DNA of 56,756 nucleotides from Candidatus Saccharimonadia bacterium (GCA_035544015.1 DATKIP010000082.1:1-56756); one strand, 5' to 3'; shown: positions 33,048 to 41,391, counted from the stretch's first letter. Translations and numbers: made by a program. The notes: a model not told the origin generated them from the letters alone.

Positions 33048-34673
33048 TTACCTCAGGCCGTCGTTTGCCAGATTGGCAATTCTGCTTTGTCCGCTATCGT
33101 CGGGGTGGGGATAGCCGTAATATCTGGTCTGCTGGAGCTTCGGGAGAGGGTTGTCGCCAAACCCGGAGCGGAGATCGACATGGATCACGTCGGCCCCAGT
33201 TAGCGTCAGATGAAGATCATCGAGGGTATCGACAACGCTCCCAGCCCCATGCCATGTTGTGGTCTGCGTGGGATCGCTCGGGTTTGGGAATATTTGCCGG
33301 TCGAGCTGACAGATGTTGCCGGCCTTCAGGACGTATGGGTATAGGGCGTCCAGGAAGCGTGTGGTGTTTGACGCCGCGCGCCCAGTCACCAGGATTTGCG
33401 TCAGGTCGGTCCTGATGATGTTTGACTCGCTCAAGGCGCGGGCATACATCGCCTGGGTATCGGGGCAGTCGGCCCACTCAGTTACATTCCATGGTCGGGG
33501 CCTACCGAGCTTGTGCGCGCTGTAGAAGTCCGACAGCATGTCGTCGAGCTTGGCGTTGTTCGCGCCGCCGGTGAAGCCGACGATGCTCCAGGTGCGGCCG
33601 CGGGCGGCGAGACCCTGAGCCATGGCGGCGATTTGGCCCTGCTCGAACATCTGGCGGGTGGTGGCACCGCTCTGCGCTAGGTCTACTACGCGGTAGGTCC
33701 AGGCGGGCGGGATACTGGCGTTGAGTTTGCGCCCAAGCCGTGTGATCCACGAGAAGTCAGAGTCGTTTTCGATGAGCGAGACGGGATGACAGGGTCCGAT
33801 CACTGGCAGTGATTGCGGAACGCAGAGCGGGTTGTCGACATCCTGGTGGTGGCCGCTGGTGTACGAATCGCCGACCCCAATGAGCGCCGGGGCGAAGGGA
33901 ACGACGAGATGCGCATTGCCATCGTCACCGAAGCCCGCCTCCTTGGAGCGCGCGATGTAGGCGACGACGGTAACGGTGGTGCCGGGAGTGAACTGATGGT
34001 TGGCGTTGAAGACCTTCCAGTTCAGTGCCAGCGTAGCCGGACTGTTGCCTCCATTATCACAGATGGAGGATCGCTTTTCCCAGGTGTCGATCGCGAGCAC
34101 GAGCGTGGCCGGACAGGACACCGCGGCGAGCCCGACCTGTACATCCATGTTCCACAATGGCGTGGTAGCGCCGACCGACCAGGTGACGCTGGTGACGCGT
34201 CCCCGCTGCTTCCCGGGAGGCGGAGTGCTTCCTGGGCCGAGGATCAGGAGCGGGACGGACCAGTCGCTGATGAAGCCGCCCTGGAGGTTCGCCCGCATCA
34301 TGAAGTAGAGGCTTGCCTCGGGATTGTGGTCGGCAACGTCAAGAGTGAGATCGACGGGGCGATCGAGTGGCTCGTCTGGCGGCGCGATGGAGACGATGTT
34401 GACGTTCTCGTCGTCGGGGATCACGGCCGAAGGGCTTGAGGCGTACCCGAACAGGTACGAGGTTGCGAAGTACGCACCTGCCCATCCGGGCGGAATTTCG
34501 GCGTGTACTACGCGCTGGGTCGCCACTGGCTGTGCCGATGCCAACGTGGCGATTGGTCCGGGCGGAATGGTTACTTGGGCGGATGCCCAGGAGGCGGGCA
34601 CGAGGGCCAATACGAGGCCCGCGATGATCGCCAGCAGCACTTTCGTACTGCGAACAGCGAAGGGATGCGGCAC
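33048..34673 (-). CDS. Secreted SGNH/GDSL hydrolase, actinobacterial type
   Basis: A 541-residue exported protein. After a signal peptide (about 1-33, ending A-S-A-Q), residues 35-250 form a beta-rich domain. The C-terminal half is an SGNH esterase/lipase: block I G-V-G-D-S-Y-T-S-G (Ser nucleophile), block II in A-Q-S-G-A-T, block III G-G-A-N-N, and a C-terminal H-P-D-D-S-G-Q with the catalytic His. Block I and the Cys pairs resemble Streptomyces GDSL lipases. I start at the GTG at 34673 because AAAGGAG lies 8 nt upstream. It has a consensus promoter, a leader with a GTTCGGC/GCCGAAC hairpin (34702-34724) and its own terminator. Likely substrates are esters of lipid or polysaccharide. Confidence 0.85.
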   Translation of the reverse strand: MPHPFAVRSTKVLLAIIAGLVLALVPASWASAQVTIPPGPIATLASAQPVATQRVVHAEIPPGWAGAYFATSYLFGYASSPSAVIPDDENVNIVSIAPPDEPLDRPVDLTLDVADHNPEASLYFMMRANLQGGFISDWSVPLLILGPGSTPPPGKQRGRVTSVTWSVGATTPLWNMDVQVGLAAVSCPATLVLAIDTWEKRSSICDNGGNSPATLALNWKVFNANHQFTPGTTVTVVAYIARSKEAGFGDDGNAHLVVPFAPALIGVGDSYTSGHHQDVDNPLCVPQSLPVIGPCHPVSLIENDSDFSWITRLGRKLNASIPPAWTYRVVDLAQSGATTRQMFEQGQIAAMAQGLAARGRTWSIVGFTGGANNAKLDDMLSDFYSAHKLGRPRPWNVTEWADCPDTQAMYARALSESNIIRTDLTQILVTGRAASNTTRFLDALYPYVLKAGNICQLDRQIFPNPSDPTQTTTWHGAGSVVDTLDDLHLTLTGADVIHVDLRSGFGDNPLPKLQQTRYYGYPHPDDSGQSRIANLANDGLR

Positions 34674-34730
34674 GAGGACCGCTCCTTTCTTGTCGGAGGA
34701 AGTTCGGCTTTTGTTCTGCCGAACGCGCAA

Positions 34731-34759
34731 ATCCTAGCCGATGGCGGTGCTGGAGTCAA
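34731..34759 (-). promoter_or_regulatory. Consensus promoter of the SGNH gene
   Basis: Minus strand TTGACT (34754-34759), 17-nt spacer, TAGGAT (34731-34736). It lies between the lepA stop and the SGNH leader hairpin. Confidence 0.72.
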
Positions 34760-34775
34760 GCAAAGGAATTTTGAA

Positions 34776-36698
34776 TTAGCTATCTTTGCTCACCAGGATC
34801 ATGAAGGCTTCGGCCGGGATGTCGAATTTGCCGACGCGTTTCATGCGTTTTTTGCCCTTCTTTTGCTTGTCGAGAAGCTTGTTTTTGCGGGTGACGTCGC
34901 CGCCGTAGAGGCCGGCGATGACGTCTTTGCGCACGGCTTTCACGTCTTCGCGGGCAATGATCTTGCCACCGATGGCGGCTTGGAGGGAGACCTCGAAGTT
35001 TTGCTTGGGGATGAGGGTTTTGAGCTTTTCGACGATTTGTTTGCCGGCGCGGTAGGCTTCTTCGGAGTGCGCGATCATGGACAGCGCGTCGACGGGGTCG
35101 CCGCCCACGAGGATGTCGAGGCGGACGAGTTTTTCGGTGCGGTAGCCGGAGAGCTCGTAATTGAAGCTGCCGTAGCCGGAGGTGATGGATTTGAGGGAGT
35201 CGTAGAAGTCGGTGAGGACGTTGGCAAGCGGGGCGTCGAAGGCGACGAGGGCGAGTTTTTCGTCGACGTAGGTGAGGTTGGTTTGGAGGCCGCGGATTTG
35301 GTTGATGAGCTTGATGACGCCGCCGATGTAATCGCCGGGTACCACCACTTCGCCTTTGATCCACGGCTCACGGACTTCGGCGATGTGGCTGGGGTCGGGG
35401 AGGTCGGCGGCGTTGCGGATGGTGCGCTCGGTGCCGTCGGTGGCAACCACGACGTAGTCGGTGCTGGGGCTGGTGACGACCATGTCGAGGCCGTATTCGC
35501 GCTCGAGGCGCTCGCGGATGATGTCTAGATGCAGCAGGCCGAGGAAGCCGACGCGGTAGCCGAAGCCGAGGACCTGCGAGGATTCGGGCTCGTAAATGAG
35601 CGCCGCGTCGTTGAGCTTGAGTTTTTCGAGGGCGTCTTTGAGTAAGGGGTATTGCTCATTTGAGGTGGGGAAAAAGCCGGCGAACACGAAGGGTTTGACT
35701 TGGCGGTAGCCGGGGAGTTGGTCGGTGGCGCGGCGGGCGGTGAGGGTGACGGTGTCGCCGACGCGGGCCTCGGAAATGGATTTGAGGTTGGTGACGACAT
35801 AGCCGATTTGGCCGGTGAGGATTTCGGGGGCGGCGGTTTGTTTGGGCGCGAAGGTGCCGACTTCGACGGCGAGGCCGTCGGCGCGGGTCGCCATGAGGAT
35901 GATGGTATCGTGGCGTTTAATAACGCCATCGACGACGCGGATGAAGAGGATGACGCCGCGGTGAACATCGTAGATGGAATCGAAAATGAGCGCGCGCAAG
36001 GGGGCATCTGGGTCGCCTTTTGGCGCCGGGACCTGCTCGATGATGGCGTCGAGGACCTCGGGCACGCCTTGGCCGGTTTTGCCGGAGACGCGCAGGATGG
36101 TGTGCGGATCGCAGCCGAGGAGGCTCGCAACTTCGCCGGCGACGCGCTCAGGGTCGGCGGCCGGGAGGTCGATTTTGTTGAGCACGGGGATGATTTCGAG
36201 GCCGGCTTCGATGGCGAGGTAGACGTTGGCGAGGGTTTGGGCCTGAATTCCTTGCGACGCGTCGACTACCAATACGGCCCCTTCGCACGCCGCTAGCGAT
36301 CTGGACACTTCGTAGCTGAAATCGACGTGGCCTGGTGTATCAATCAAATTTAATGTGTACTCCCCTTTTGCTATGTAGGCTGCGGAAGATTCGCCTTCGC
36401 GTCGGCGAACGCTATCCGTCTCTTCGGGGAGTGCGGTATCTGAACCAGCGCCTCCGTGCTCAGGCGAATCTTCCTCCGCACTACCCGTCGCGCCACTGGG
36501 GGTCCACTTCATCTTTACGGGCTGGAGTTTGATGGTGATGCCTTTTTCGCGCTCGAGGTCCATGGAGTCGAGGAGTTGGGCCTGCATGTCGCGGTGTGCG
36601 ACCGTGCCGGTGAGCTCAAGCATACGATCGGCCAAGGTGGATTTGCCATGGTCGATGTGCGCTATGATGCAAAAATTTCGGGTGTGGGATTGATTCAC
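34776..36698 (-). CDS. lepA: Elongation factor 4 (LepA) with in-frame insertion
   Basis: LepA is a ribosome-associated GTPase that remodels stalled or initiating ribosomes. At 640 residues it is about 40 longer than usual. G1 A-H-I-D-H-G-K-S-T is at 13-21, G3 D-T-P-G-H near 120-124, G4 N-K-I-D follows, and the LepA C-terminal domain is intact. The extra residues (about 66-108, rich in Gly, Ser, Glu) sit between K-M-K-W-T and A-Y-I-A-K-G-E-Y, a surface segment between G2 and G3. The DNA of this insert is palindromic (36381-36480). A TATAAT lies 12 nt before the ATG; there is no Shine-Dalgarno. Confidence 0.96.
   Translation of the reverse strand: MNQSHTRNFCIIAHIDHGKSTLADRMLELTGTVAHRDMQAQLLDSMDLEREKGITIKLQPVKMKWTPSGATGSAEEDSPEHGGAGSDTALPEETDSVRRREGESSAAYIAKGEYTLNLIDTPGHVDFSYEVSRSLAACEGAVLVVDASQGIQAQTLANVYLAIEAGLEIIPVLNKIDLPAADPERVAGEVASLLGCDPHTILRVSGKTGQGVPEVLDAIIEQVPAPKGDPDAPLRALIFDSIYDVHRGVILFIRVVDGVIKRHDTIILMATRADGLAVEVGTFAPKQTAAPEILTGQIGYVVTNLKSISEARVGDTVTLTARRATDQLPGYRQVKPFVFAGFFPTSNEQYPLLKDALEKLKLNDAALIYEPESSQVLGFGYRVGFLGLLHLDIIRERLEREYGLDMVVTSPSTDYVVVATDGTERTIRNAADLPDPSHIAEVREPWIKGEVVVPGDYIGGVIKLINQIRGLQTNLTYVDEKLALVAFDAPLANVLTDFYDSLKSITSGYGSFNYELSGYRTEKLVRLDILVGGDPVDALSMIAHSEEAYRAGKQIVEKLKTLIPKQNFEVSLQAAIGGKIIAREDVKAVRKDVIAGLYGGDVTRKNKLLDKQKKGKKRMKRVGKFDIPAEAFMILVSKDS
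36381..36480. repeat. Palindromic element inside lepA
   Basis: GAAGATTCGCCT (36385-36396) and AGGCGAATCTTC (36462-36473) are perfect complements. The outer TGCGGA (36381-36386) and TCCGCA (36475-36480) also pair with a small offset. The element lies exactly in the extra segment of LepA and keeps the frame open. Confidence 0.7.
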
Positions 36699-36737
36699 GG
36701 GATTTGATTATACCTTACGCGAGCTTGTTGTTAGGAG

Positions 36738-36765
36738 GGACGGGCGGTGCAGGGACCGCCCGTCC
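36738..36765 (-). terminator. GC hairpin after two microprotein genes
   Basis: GGACGGGCGGT (36738-36748) pairs perfectly with ACCGCCCGTCC (36755-36765), loop 6 nt. No T-run. It lies 15 nt past the stop at 36781 and just upstream of the lepA promoter. Confidence 0.6.
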
Positions 36766-36780
36766 TTGCGTCCAGGGTGG

Positions 36781-36927
36781 TCAGCGATTGACCCATTGTG
36801 CGCAGACGAATCCGACGACGGCGCCCACCACGATGCCGACGACCATCGCCGGGCTTCCGATGGGGCCGAGGCTGGCGCCGAGAATTGCGCCAAAGGCGGC
36901 AAAACCGGCAACTATCGGCTTTTTCAC
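36781..36927 (-). CDS. 48-residue Gly-rich membrane microprotein
   Basis: A GTG start at 36927 with AGGAG 6 nt upstream. The product is two hydrophobic Gly/Ala/Val-rich segments with G-x3-G spacing (A-A-F-G-A-I-L-G-A-S-L-G and V-V-G-I-V-V-G-A-V-V-G-F-V), ending Q-W-V-N-R. It resembles glycine-zipper membrane peptides. It follows a second protein of the same kind by 45 bp. Confidence 0.65.
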   Translation of the reverse strand: MKKPIVAGFAAFGAILGASLGPIGSPAMVVGIVVGAVVGFVCAQWVNR

Positions 36928-36972
36928 CGATCTCTCCTCTTTGGGTCGGGGGGGGCGAGTAGTGGTGTGGGC

Positions 36973-37134
36973 CTAGCGGGGAGGGCCTTGGCGGCGGGGG
37001 TAGATGATCAGGAAGAAGATGCCGCCTATGAGGCCTCCTGCGATGAAGCCCCCTTCGCCCCGCCCGATCGCGCCACCGATTAGAACGCCACCAACAACGG
37101 CGGCGACAACCCATAGGGCAGCTTTCAGGTTCAC
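36973..37134 (-). CDS. 53-residue Gly-rich membrane microprotein
   Basis: A GTG start at 37134 with a strong AAAGGAGG upstream. The product has V-V-G-G-V-L-I-G-G-A-I-G, a short polar turn and A-G-G-L-I-G-G-I-F-F-L-I-I, ending Y-P-R-R-Q-G-P-P-R. It pairs with the 36781-36927 protein; both are glycine-zipper-like and probably expressed together. Function unknown. Confidence 0.65.
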   Translation of the reverse strand: MNLKAALWVVAAVVGGVLIGGAIGRGEGGFIAGGLIGGIFFLIIYPRRQGPPR

Positions 37135-37210
37135 CGACTCCTCCTTTGAGGGGTTTTTGCGAGGGCTTTGTCCACCTGGTTTGGACTTCTATTTTATAGC
37201 ATATGATCAG

Positions 37211-37331
37211 AACGTAAGAACCCCGGAGGGGTCACCCCGGCACCGTAGCACCGGGGGACCCCATCCGGGGGTGGAGCGCCCGAGCGAGAGCCCAACCCCG
37301 AAGCGCGGGGCATCAGACTCGGGTTTGGGCT
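37211..37331 (-). terminator. Cluster of GC hairpins after the 37839 gene
   Basis: AGCCCAA (37289-37295) pairs with TTGGGCT (37325-37331) around an inner CCCCG/CGGGG hairpin. A set of CCCCGG/CCGGGG stems fills about 37211-37275. The region separates the orphan gene from the microprotein pair and carries no gene. Confidence 0.55.
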
Positions 37332-37335
37332 AGGA

Positions 37336-37839
37336 TCAGCCCGCGAACCGGCGGCGGCGTCGCCGCGCCGGGACCCCCTGGAGCGCGAGCAGCTTACGAG
37401 GCTCCTCGCGCAGGGCGTACCGCCGGTTGCTCTCCGTCTTCACGACGGAGTCTTCCTCGAGCCGCTGGATGATCCAGGCGATCGTCCGCGCGAGCACGAA
37501 GCCGTCTTCTTCCCCACGGTTCGCGCTCTGGACGATCTTCCGGAATCGGTAGGACTGCCACACCTCGACGAGGGTGGCGTTGAGCTGAAGATTCAGCTCG
37601 TCCAGCTCAGCCAGCAGGCCGGGGGTGTCGCAACCGTCACTCGCGTACCAACCCTCCAGGATCTGGAAGGCGGTCTCGTGAATGGTGGCCGCGACGAGCA
37701 GGGTGAAGGGGCCGTAGTTGCCCTCCTCGACCCGCTCGAACACCGGGCTCGCCCCGAATAGCTCGCACGTGCGCGCGAACAGCTCGTCCAGGATGGAGCC
37801 CTGGACGAGCGGGGTCGGAACAACGGTGAGGTGCGACAT
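37336..37839 (-). CDS. Orphan 167-residue protein, SD-led
   Basis: A mostly helical, soluble-looking protein with no signal peptide: L-D-E-L-F-A-R-T-C-E-L-F near 20, a long L-A-E-L-D-E-L-N-L-Q-L-N-A-T-L segment near 78-92 and a very basic C-terminus (A-R-R-R-R-R-R-F). I do not recognise the family. AAGGAG lies 7 nt before the ATG at 37839, so I reject the ATG five codons upstream. The leader has two perfect hairpins (37859-37877 and 37879-37907) and a TTGACA-18-TAGCAT promoter. The polybasic tail suggests nucleic-acid binding, as a guess. Confidence 0.7.
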   Translation of the reverse strand: MSHLTVVPTPLVQGSILDELFARTCELFGASPVFERVEEGNYGPFTLLVAATIHETAFQILEGWYASDGCDTPGLLAELDELNLQLNATLVEVWQSYRFRKIVQSANRGEEDGFVLARTIAWIIQRLEEDSVVKTESNRRYALREEPRKLLALQGVPARRRRRRFAG

Positions 37840-38025
37840 GGTGCTCTCCTTCATTCACCCTCTCCCCTCTGGAGAGGAAGACCGTGTGCTGCCGAACACA
37901 ACGGTCTGATGTGAAATGAGGCGATGCGAGCGATATGTGCGCATGAGGTAATTTCAAAGGTGGTGCATGTGTTTTGAACCGGTGAATGTTGCTTGCAGAG
38001 AATTCCGGTCCGGCAGCACGTAGAC

Positions 38026-38055
38026 ATGCTACATTAACTTTTGGGTTTTTGTCAA
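38026..38055 (-). promoter_or_regulatory. Consensus promoter of the 37839 gene
   Basis: Minus strand TTGACA (38050-38055), 18-nt spacer, TAGCAT (38026-38031), giving a leader of about 180 nt. Confidence 0.7.
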
Positions 38056-38062
38056 GGTTGGG

Positions 38063-38198
38063 CGACCTGAGTCTCGAAACCCCCTAAATCTTCCTCGCTC
38101 TCACTGAGTCCATTAGAACGGATAGGCAAAAAATGACAAAAATTGTCAAAAATCACCGAGTCACTCGAAATAAGGCTGGGGTTTTGAGATTCAGGTTG
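38063..38198. repeat. Long imperfect inverted repeat, MITE-like
   Basis: Bases 38063-38083 and 38178-38198 pair over 21 bp counting three G-T pairs, around a 94-nt interior that holds a TGACAA/TTGTCA palindrome (38134-38148). It occupies the gap after the riboflavin operon. A small non-autonomous element or a large structured 3' RNA are both possible. I see no gene between 37840 and 38209. Confidence 0.6.
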
Positions 38199-38209
38199 GG
38201 CGGAGCGGT

Positions 38210-39034
38210 CTATTGGGGCAAGGTGAGCAACACTATGGCGGCCAGGGCGGCGGCGAGGCCGGCGGCTTGGGTGCGATGGAGGCGTTCGGCGAGGAAGATG
38301 CGGCTCAGCAGCACGGTGGCGGCCGGCGAGAGCGCGATAACGGTGCCGGCCACGGCTAGGCTGCCGCTGCGCACGGCGGCCAGAGCGGCGACGGTGGCCA
38401 CCGTAGAGGCCAGGCCGTCGCCGACCGAGAGCCGGATGGCGACGGGGCCGGCGGGCCGGGAGCGGGTGACCACCACGGCGCCCCAGGCGAGCACGGCCAC
38501 CACGGTTTGGGAGGCTAGGAGCGGCCAAAAGGCAGTGGTGTGGTCGGTGTGTGAAATCAGAACGTGGTAAATGCCAAAGGCAGTGCCGGAGCCCGCCGCC
38601 AGCAACGCGACGCGCAGATCGGTGCGGGTTTCGCGGGGCCAGCCGAGCACGACAACGGCGGCGAGGGCTAGTGCCAGGCCGGCCGCGGCGAGGGCGCTGG
38701 GCGGACGGCCGGTGGCACAGCCGGCAATTACCGGAACGGCCGCCGCCGTGGTGCCGAGCAGGGCCGCGGCTACGCCGATAGGGCGGCCGAGCGAAAAGCA
38801 CACGTAGGCGAGCAGCGCACCGGCAAAGGCCAGCACGCCGGCCGTGGCGCCGAGCATCAGGGAGCCGGGTCGGCCGCCGGCCTGGGGCGCCATGATACAC
38901 ACCATGAAAAAGGTGGTGATTTGGGACAAAAACATGGTGATGGCGGCCGGTTGTCGGCGCGAAGCTAGCCCGCCGAGAAAGTTGGCGGTGCCGTAGCCCA
39001 GCGCCGCGACGAGAGCGGCGATGATGAGTAGCAT
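38210..39034 (-). CDS. EamA/DMT-family transporter in the riboflavin operon
   Basis: A 274-residue protein with about ten hydrophobic helices in the two-fold EamA arrangement; the second half ends with the usual S-x-A-x-x-L-L-x-R-x-F-L-x-E-R. It starts directly after the ribE stop (TAG then ATG), so it is co-transcribed with the riboflavin genes. Some EamA proteins (RibN) transport riboflavin, and an operon position as the last gene makes flavin import or export the best guess. The sequence alone does not prove the substrate. Confidence 0.85.
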   Translation of the reverse strand: MLLIIAALVAALGYGTANFLGGLASRRQPAAITMFLSQITTFFMVCIMAPQAGGRPGSLMLGATAGVLAFAGALLAYVCFSLGRPIGVAAALLGTTAAAVPVIAGCATGRPPSALAAAGLALALAAVVVLGWPRETRTDLRVALLAAGSGTAFGIYHVLISHTDHTTAFWPLLASQTVVAVLAWGAVVVTRSRPAGPVAIRLSVGDGLASTVATVAALAAVRSGSLAVAGTVIALSPAATVLLSRIFLAERLHRTQAAGLAAALAAIVLLTLPQ

Positions 39035-39640
39035 CTAGGGCGCAGGAGTGGGCCGATAGGCTGCTAGTTGTGCCGCGACGTATTTGCCTATGACGTCGGC
39101 CTCGAGATTGACGTGATCGCCCGGCTGGAGGCGGCCGAGGGTGGTGTCGCGCAAGGTGGTGGGAATGAGGCTGACCGAGAAGCCGGTACGGTCGGGCTCG
39201 ACCACGGTAAGCGAGACGCCACTCACGGTAATGGAGCCTTTGGAAACGAGGTACTTCAGCACCTCGGGCGGTGCCTCAAACCGCAGTACCTCCCAGGCCT
39301 CGCCCGGCGTGCGTTTGGTGAGCGTACCCACGCCGTCGACATGGCCTTGCACCAAGTGGCCGCCGAGGAATGACCCCAGTGTGGCGGCACGCTCGAGGTT
39401 GACGCGGTCGCCCGGCTGGAGGCTGCCGAGGGTGGTGTGCTTGAGGGTTTCGTCCATGACGTCGGCCATGAACACGCCGTGCCGAGCGTCGCCGGTGGCC
39501 GTGAGACAAACACCGTTGACGGCCACGGACTCGCCGTGCGCTACATCGGCTGGAACGCCGGATACTCCGAGGCGGATGGAGTCGGCCAGGCGCTCGAGCT
39601 TGGTGACCTCGCCAACGTGCTGGATGATGCCGGTAAACAT
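39035..39640 (-). CDS. ribE: Riboflavin synthase (alpha subunit)
   Basis: This enzyme converts two molecules of 6,7-dimethyl-8-ribityllumazine to riboflavin. The 201-residue protein begins M-F-T-G-I-I and contains two lumazine-binding repeats, with N-G-V-C-L-T near 48-53 in the first and G-V-S-L-T-V-V in the second. The ATG at 39640 has AGGAG upstream. It follows ribD with one base between the stop and the start. Also named ribC in some species. Confidence 0.96.
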   Translation of the reverse strand: MFTGIIQHVGEVTKLERLADSIRLGVSGVPADVAHGESVAVNGVCLTATGDARHGVFMADVMDETLKHTTLGSLQPGDRVNLERAATLGSFLGGHLVQGHVDGVGTLTKRTPGEAWEVLRFEAPPEVLKYLVSKGSITVSGVSLTVVEPDRTGFSVSLIPTTLRDTTLGRLQPGDHVNLEADVIGKYVAAQLAAYRPTPAP

Positions 39641-39641
39641 A

Positions 39642-40802
39642 TTACTTCTCCTGATTAGATTCAAAATTAGATTCAAAACGGGCAAACGTAGGTTCGTTGA
39701 GGTGGCGAAATTGGGCGGCGAAGGCGGGATCGGGCAGCTTTCGGACGGTGAGGCCGGCAGCCTGGAGTAATTCTGCGCCCTGGCAGTCTTGCAGGAATAA
39801 TGGCTCTTCTAAGCCGTAAACCACCCGTCGCAGACCGGCGTCAACGATCCGCTGAGCACACGATGTCGGTTGCGAGACGCGGGCCGAACAGGGCTCGAGC
39901 GTGGAATAGAGGGTGGCGCCGGCGAGCTGGGCGCTACCGGCGACTTTGGCGAGCGCCACCTCCTCCGCATGGGTTTTGGGGCCGGTTTCGCGCGAGTAGC
40001 CGCGAGCGATTTCGCGGCCATCGGCACCCACGATGACGGCTCCGACCGAGTAGGCGGCGTCGGTGGGCGGGCACTTGCGAGATGCCTCGAAGGCGAGCTT
40101 CATCCAGGTCCGATCGGCGGCGTCGAGCTCGGGCGCAAGGTAGTGCGCGACCACGACGTCGCCCAGGGCGGTGACGTCTTCGAGCACGAGGTGGTGGTCT
40201 TTGCCCCACACCACCGGCCCCGCGGCGGCAAAGCGAGGGGCTTTGCTATCGCCCACAAAAAAGCTGGCGGTGGCTAGCCTGAGTTCATCCACCAAGCCCG
40301 AGGCGAAAAATTGGCTCAGTATGTGGCTGCCGCCCTCCACGAGCAGGCGCCGTACTCCCCTGCCCGCCAGGTCGGCCAGTATCGCCTCTACGGTGGCGTG
40401 CGCACCCAGGCTCACCACCGCGGCGTGACTATGCAGCTGCTGCTGGTGCCGCTCGAGGTGCTCGTCGGTGGTGTACACCAGTCGCTGCGCCGAACCGGCG
40501 GTGAAAAACGCGGCGGCGGGATCGAGCTCGCCGGCGCCGAGGAGCGTGACCTTGGTGGGGCTAGCCGAGGCCTGGCGCTGGGTGCGGGCTTGCTGCCGGG
40601 CCGCAGATCGCACCAGCAGCCGGGGGTTGTCGGCGCGGATGGTGCCGGCGCCTACCAGAATCGCGTCCACCGAGGCGCGCAGCGCGTCGACCTGGTCGAA
40701 GTCCTCGTCGTTGGACAAGATGAGGCGCTGGGGCGTGCCATCATCGAGATAGCCATCGAGCGATTGGGCGCTAGAAATGATGACGTAGGGGCGCTTATTC
40801 AA
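39642..40802 (-). CDS. ribD: Bifunctional RibD with swapped domain order
   Basis: RibD carries out deamination of the pyrimidine from GTP cyclohydrolase II and then reduction of its ribosyl side chain. Here the 386-residue protein has the reductase domain first (V-I-I-S-S-A-Q-S-L-D-G at 7-17, G-A-G-T-I-R-A-D-N-P at 51-60, V-E-G-G-S at 155-159) and the zinc deaminase second (H278-A-E280, P304-C305 and C315). Canonical RibD is deaminase-reductase. Both halves keep their key residues, so both activities are expected. The start is TTG, overlapping the HAD-gene stop by 4 bp (TTGA). Confidence 0.93.
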   Translation of the reverse strand: MNKRPYVIISSAQSLDGYLDDGTPQRLILSNDEDFDQVDALRASVDAILVGAGTIRADNPRLLVRSAARQQARTQRQASASPTKVTLLGAGELDPAAAFFTAGSAQRLVYTTDEHLERHQQQLHSHAAVVSLGAHATVEAILADLAGRGVRRLLVEGGSHILSQFFASGLVDELRLATASFFVGDSKAPRFAAAGPVVWGKDHHLVLEDVTALGDVVVAHYLAPELDAADRTWMKLAFEASRKCPPTDAAYSVGAVIVGADGREIARGYSRETGPKTHAEEVALAKVAGSAQLAGATLYSTLEPCSARVSQPTSCAQRIVDAGLRRVVYGLEEPLFLQDCQGAELLQAAGLTVRKLPDPAFAAQFRHLNEPTFARFESNFESNQEK

Positions 40803-41389
40803 GTGAGAATTCCTAATTGTTGTAATGTGGTTCTGGTTTGGCCGGTATCGTGGTGCAGAATACCGGTGCCGCCGGCGCGGGTGATGGCATCAACGTTGGG
40901 CGGGCTGTCGTCGATGAGTATGAGCTCGGTGACGGCGGCGTCGTGGTCGCGCAACAGGGGAGCGAAGAAGTCAAGTGACGGCTTGCGCACCCCGATCTGG
41001 TACGACACGTAGAGCGGCAGGCCGGCAAATTTGGTGCGGCGCAGGTCTTCGATCCAGGCGGTGTAGTTGGAGGCGAGTACCACGGTGTGGCCGGCAGCTC
41101 GCAGATCGGCCAACAGCTCGCGGGCGCCGGGCAGCCAGGCGTAACCCTGGCGGCGGGCCTGGTGGAACACCGTGGGATCAACCGTGACGCCGCCGGCGTG
41201 CAGGCCTCGCCAATAGGCCGCTTCGTCGATGGCGCCGGCCTCGAGATCTCGCCACAGCGCCGGGTCTTGGCGGCGGTTGATTTCGGCGAGACTGAGGCCG
41301 GCGGATTGCTCGAGCGCGTCCATCCAGGCCTCGCGCACGAGCGTGTCCATGACGTCGACGGCGATGAGGCGCGCGCGAGGAGCGGACAT
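40799..41389 (-). CDS. HAD hydrolase, candidate riboflavin-pathway phosphatase
   Basis: A 196-residue HAD phosphatase with motif I V-D-V-M-D-T-L (both Asp present), motif II A-S-N in V-V-L-A-S-N, a Lys in R-K-P-S-L-D-F and motif IV I-D-D-S-P-P-N-V-D-A. It lies between ribH and ribD with 2-bp spacing and a 4-bp overlap. Riboflavin synthesis needs a phosphatase that dephosphorylates the 5-amino-6-ribitylamino-uracil phosphate made by RibD, and known enzymes for this step belong to the HAD superfamily. This gene is the obvious candidate; the assignment is by context. Confidence 0.85.
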   Translation of the reverse strand: MSAPRARLIAVDVMDTLVREAWMDALEQSAGLSLAEINRRQDPALWRDLEAGAIDEAAYWRGLHAGGVTVDPTVFHQARRQGYAWLPGARELLADLRAAGHTVVLASNYTAWIEDLRRTKFAGLPLYVSYQIGVRKPSLDFFAPLLRDHDAAVTELILIDDSPPNVDAITRAGGTGILHHDTGQTRTTLQQLGILT

Positions 41390-41391
41390 GC

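Noticed and set aside
37211-37331. CRISPR or tandem-repeat array
   Set aside because: The repeated CCCCGG words are stem arms of GC hairpins with no regular spacing or spacers.
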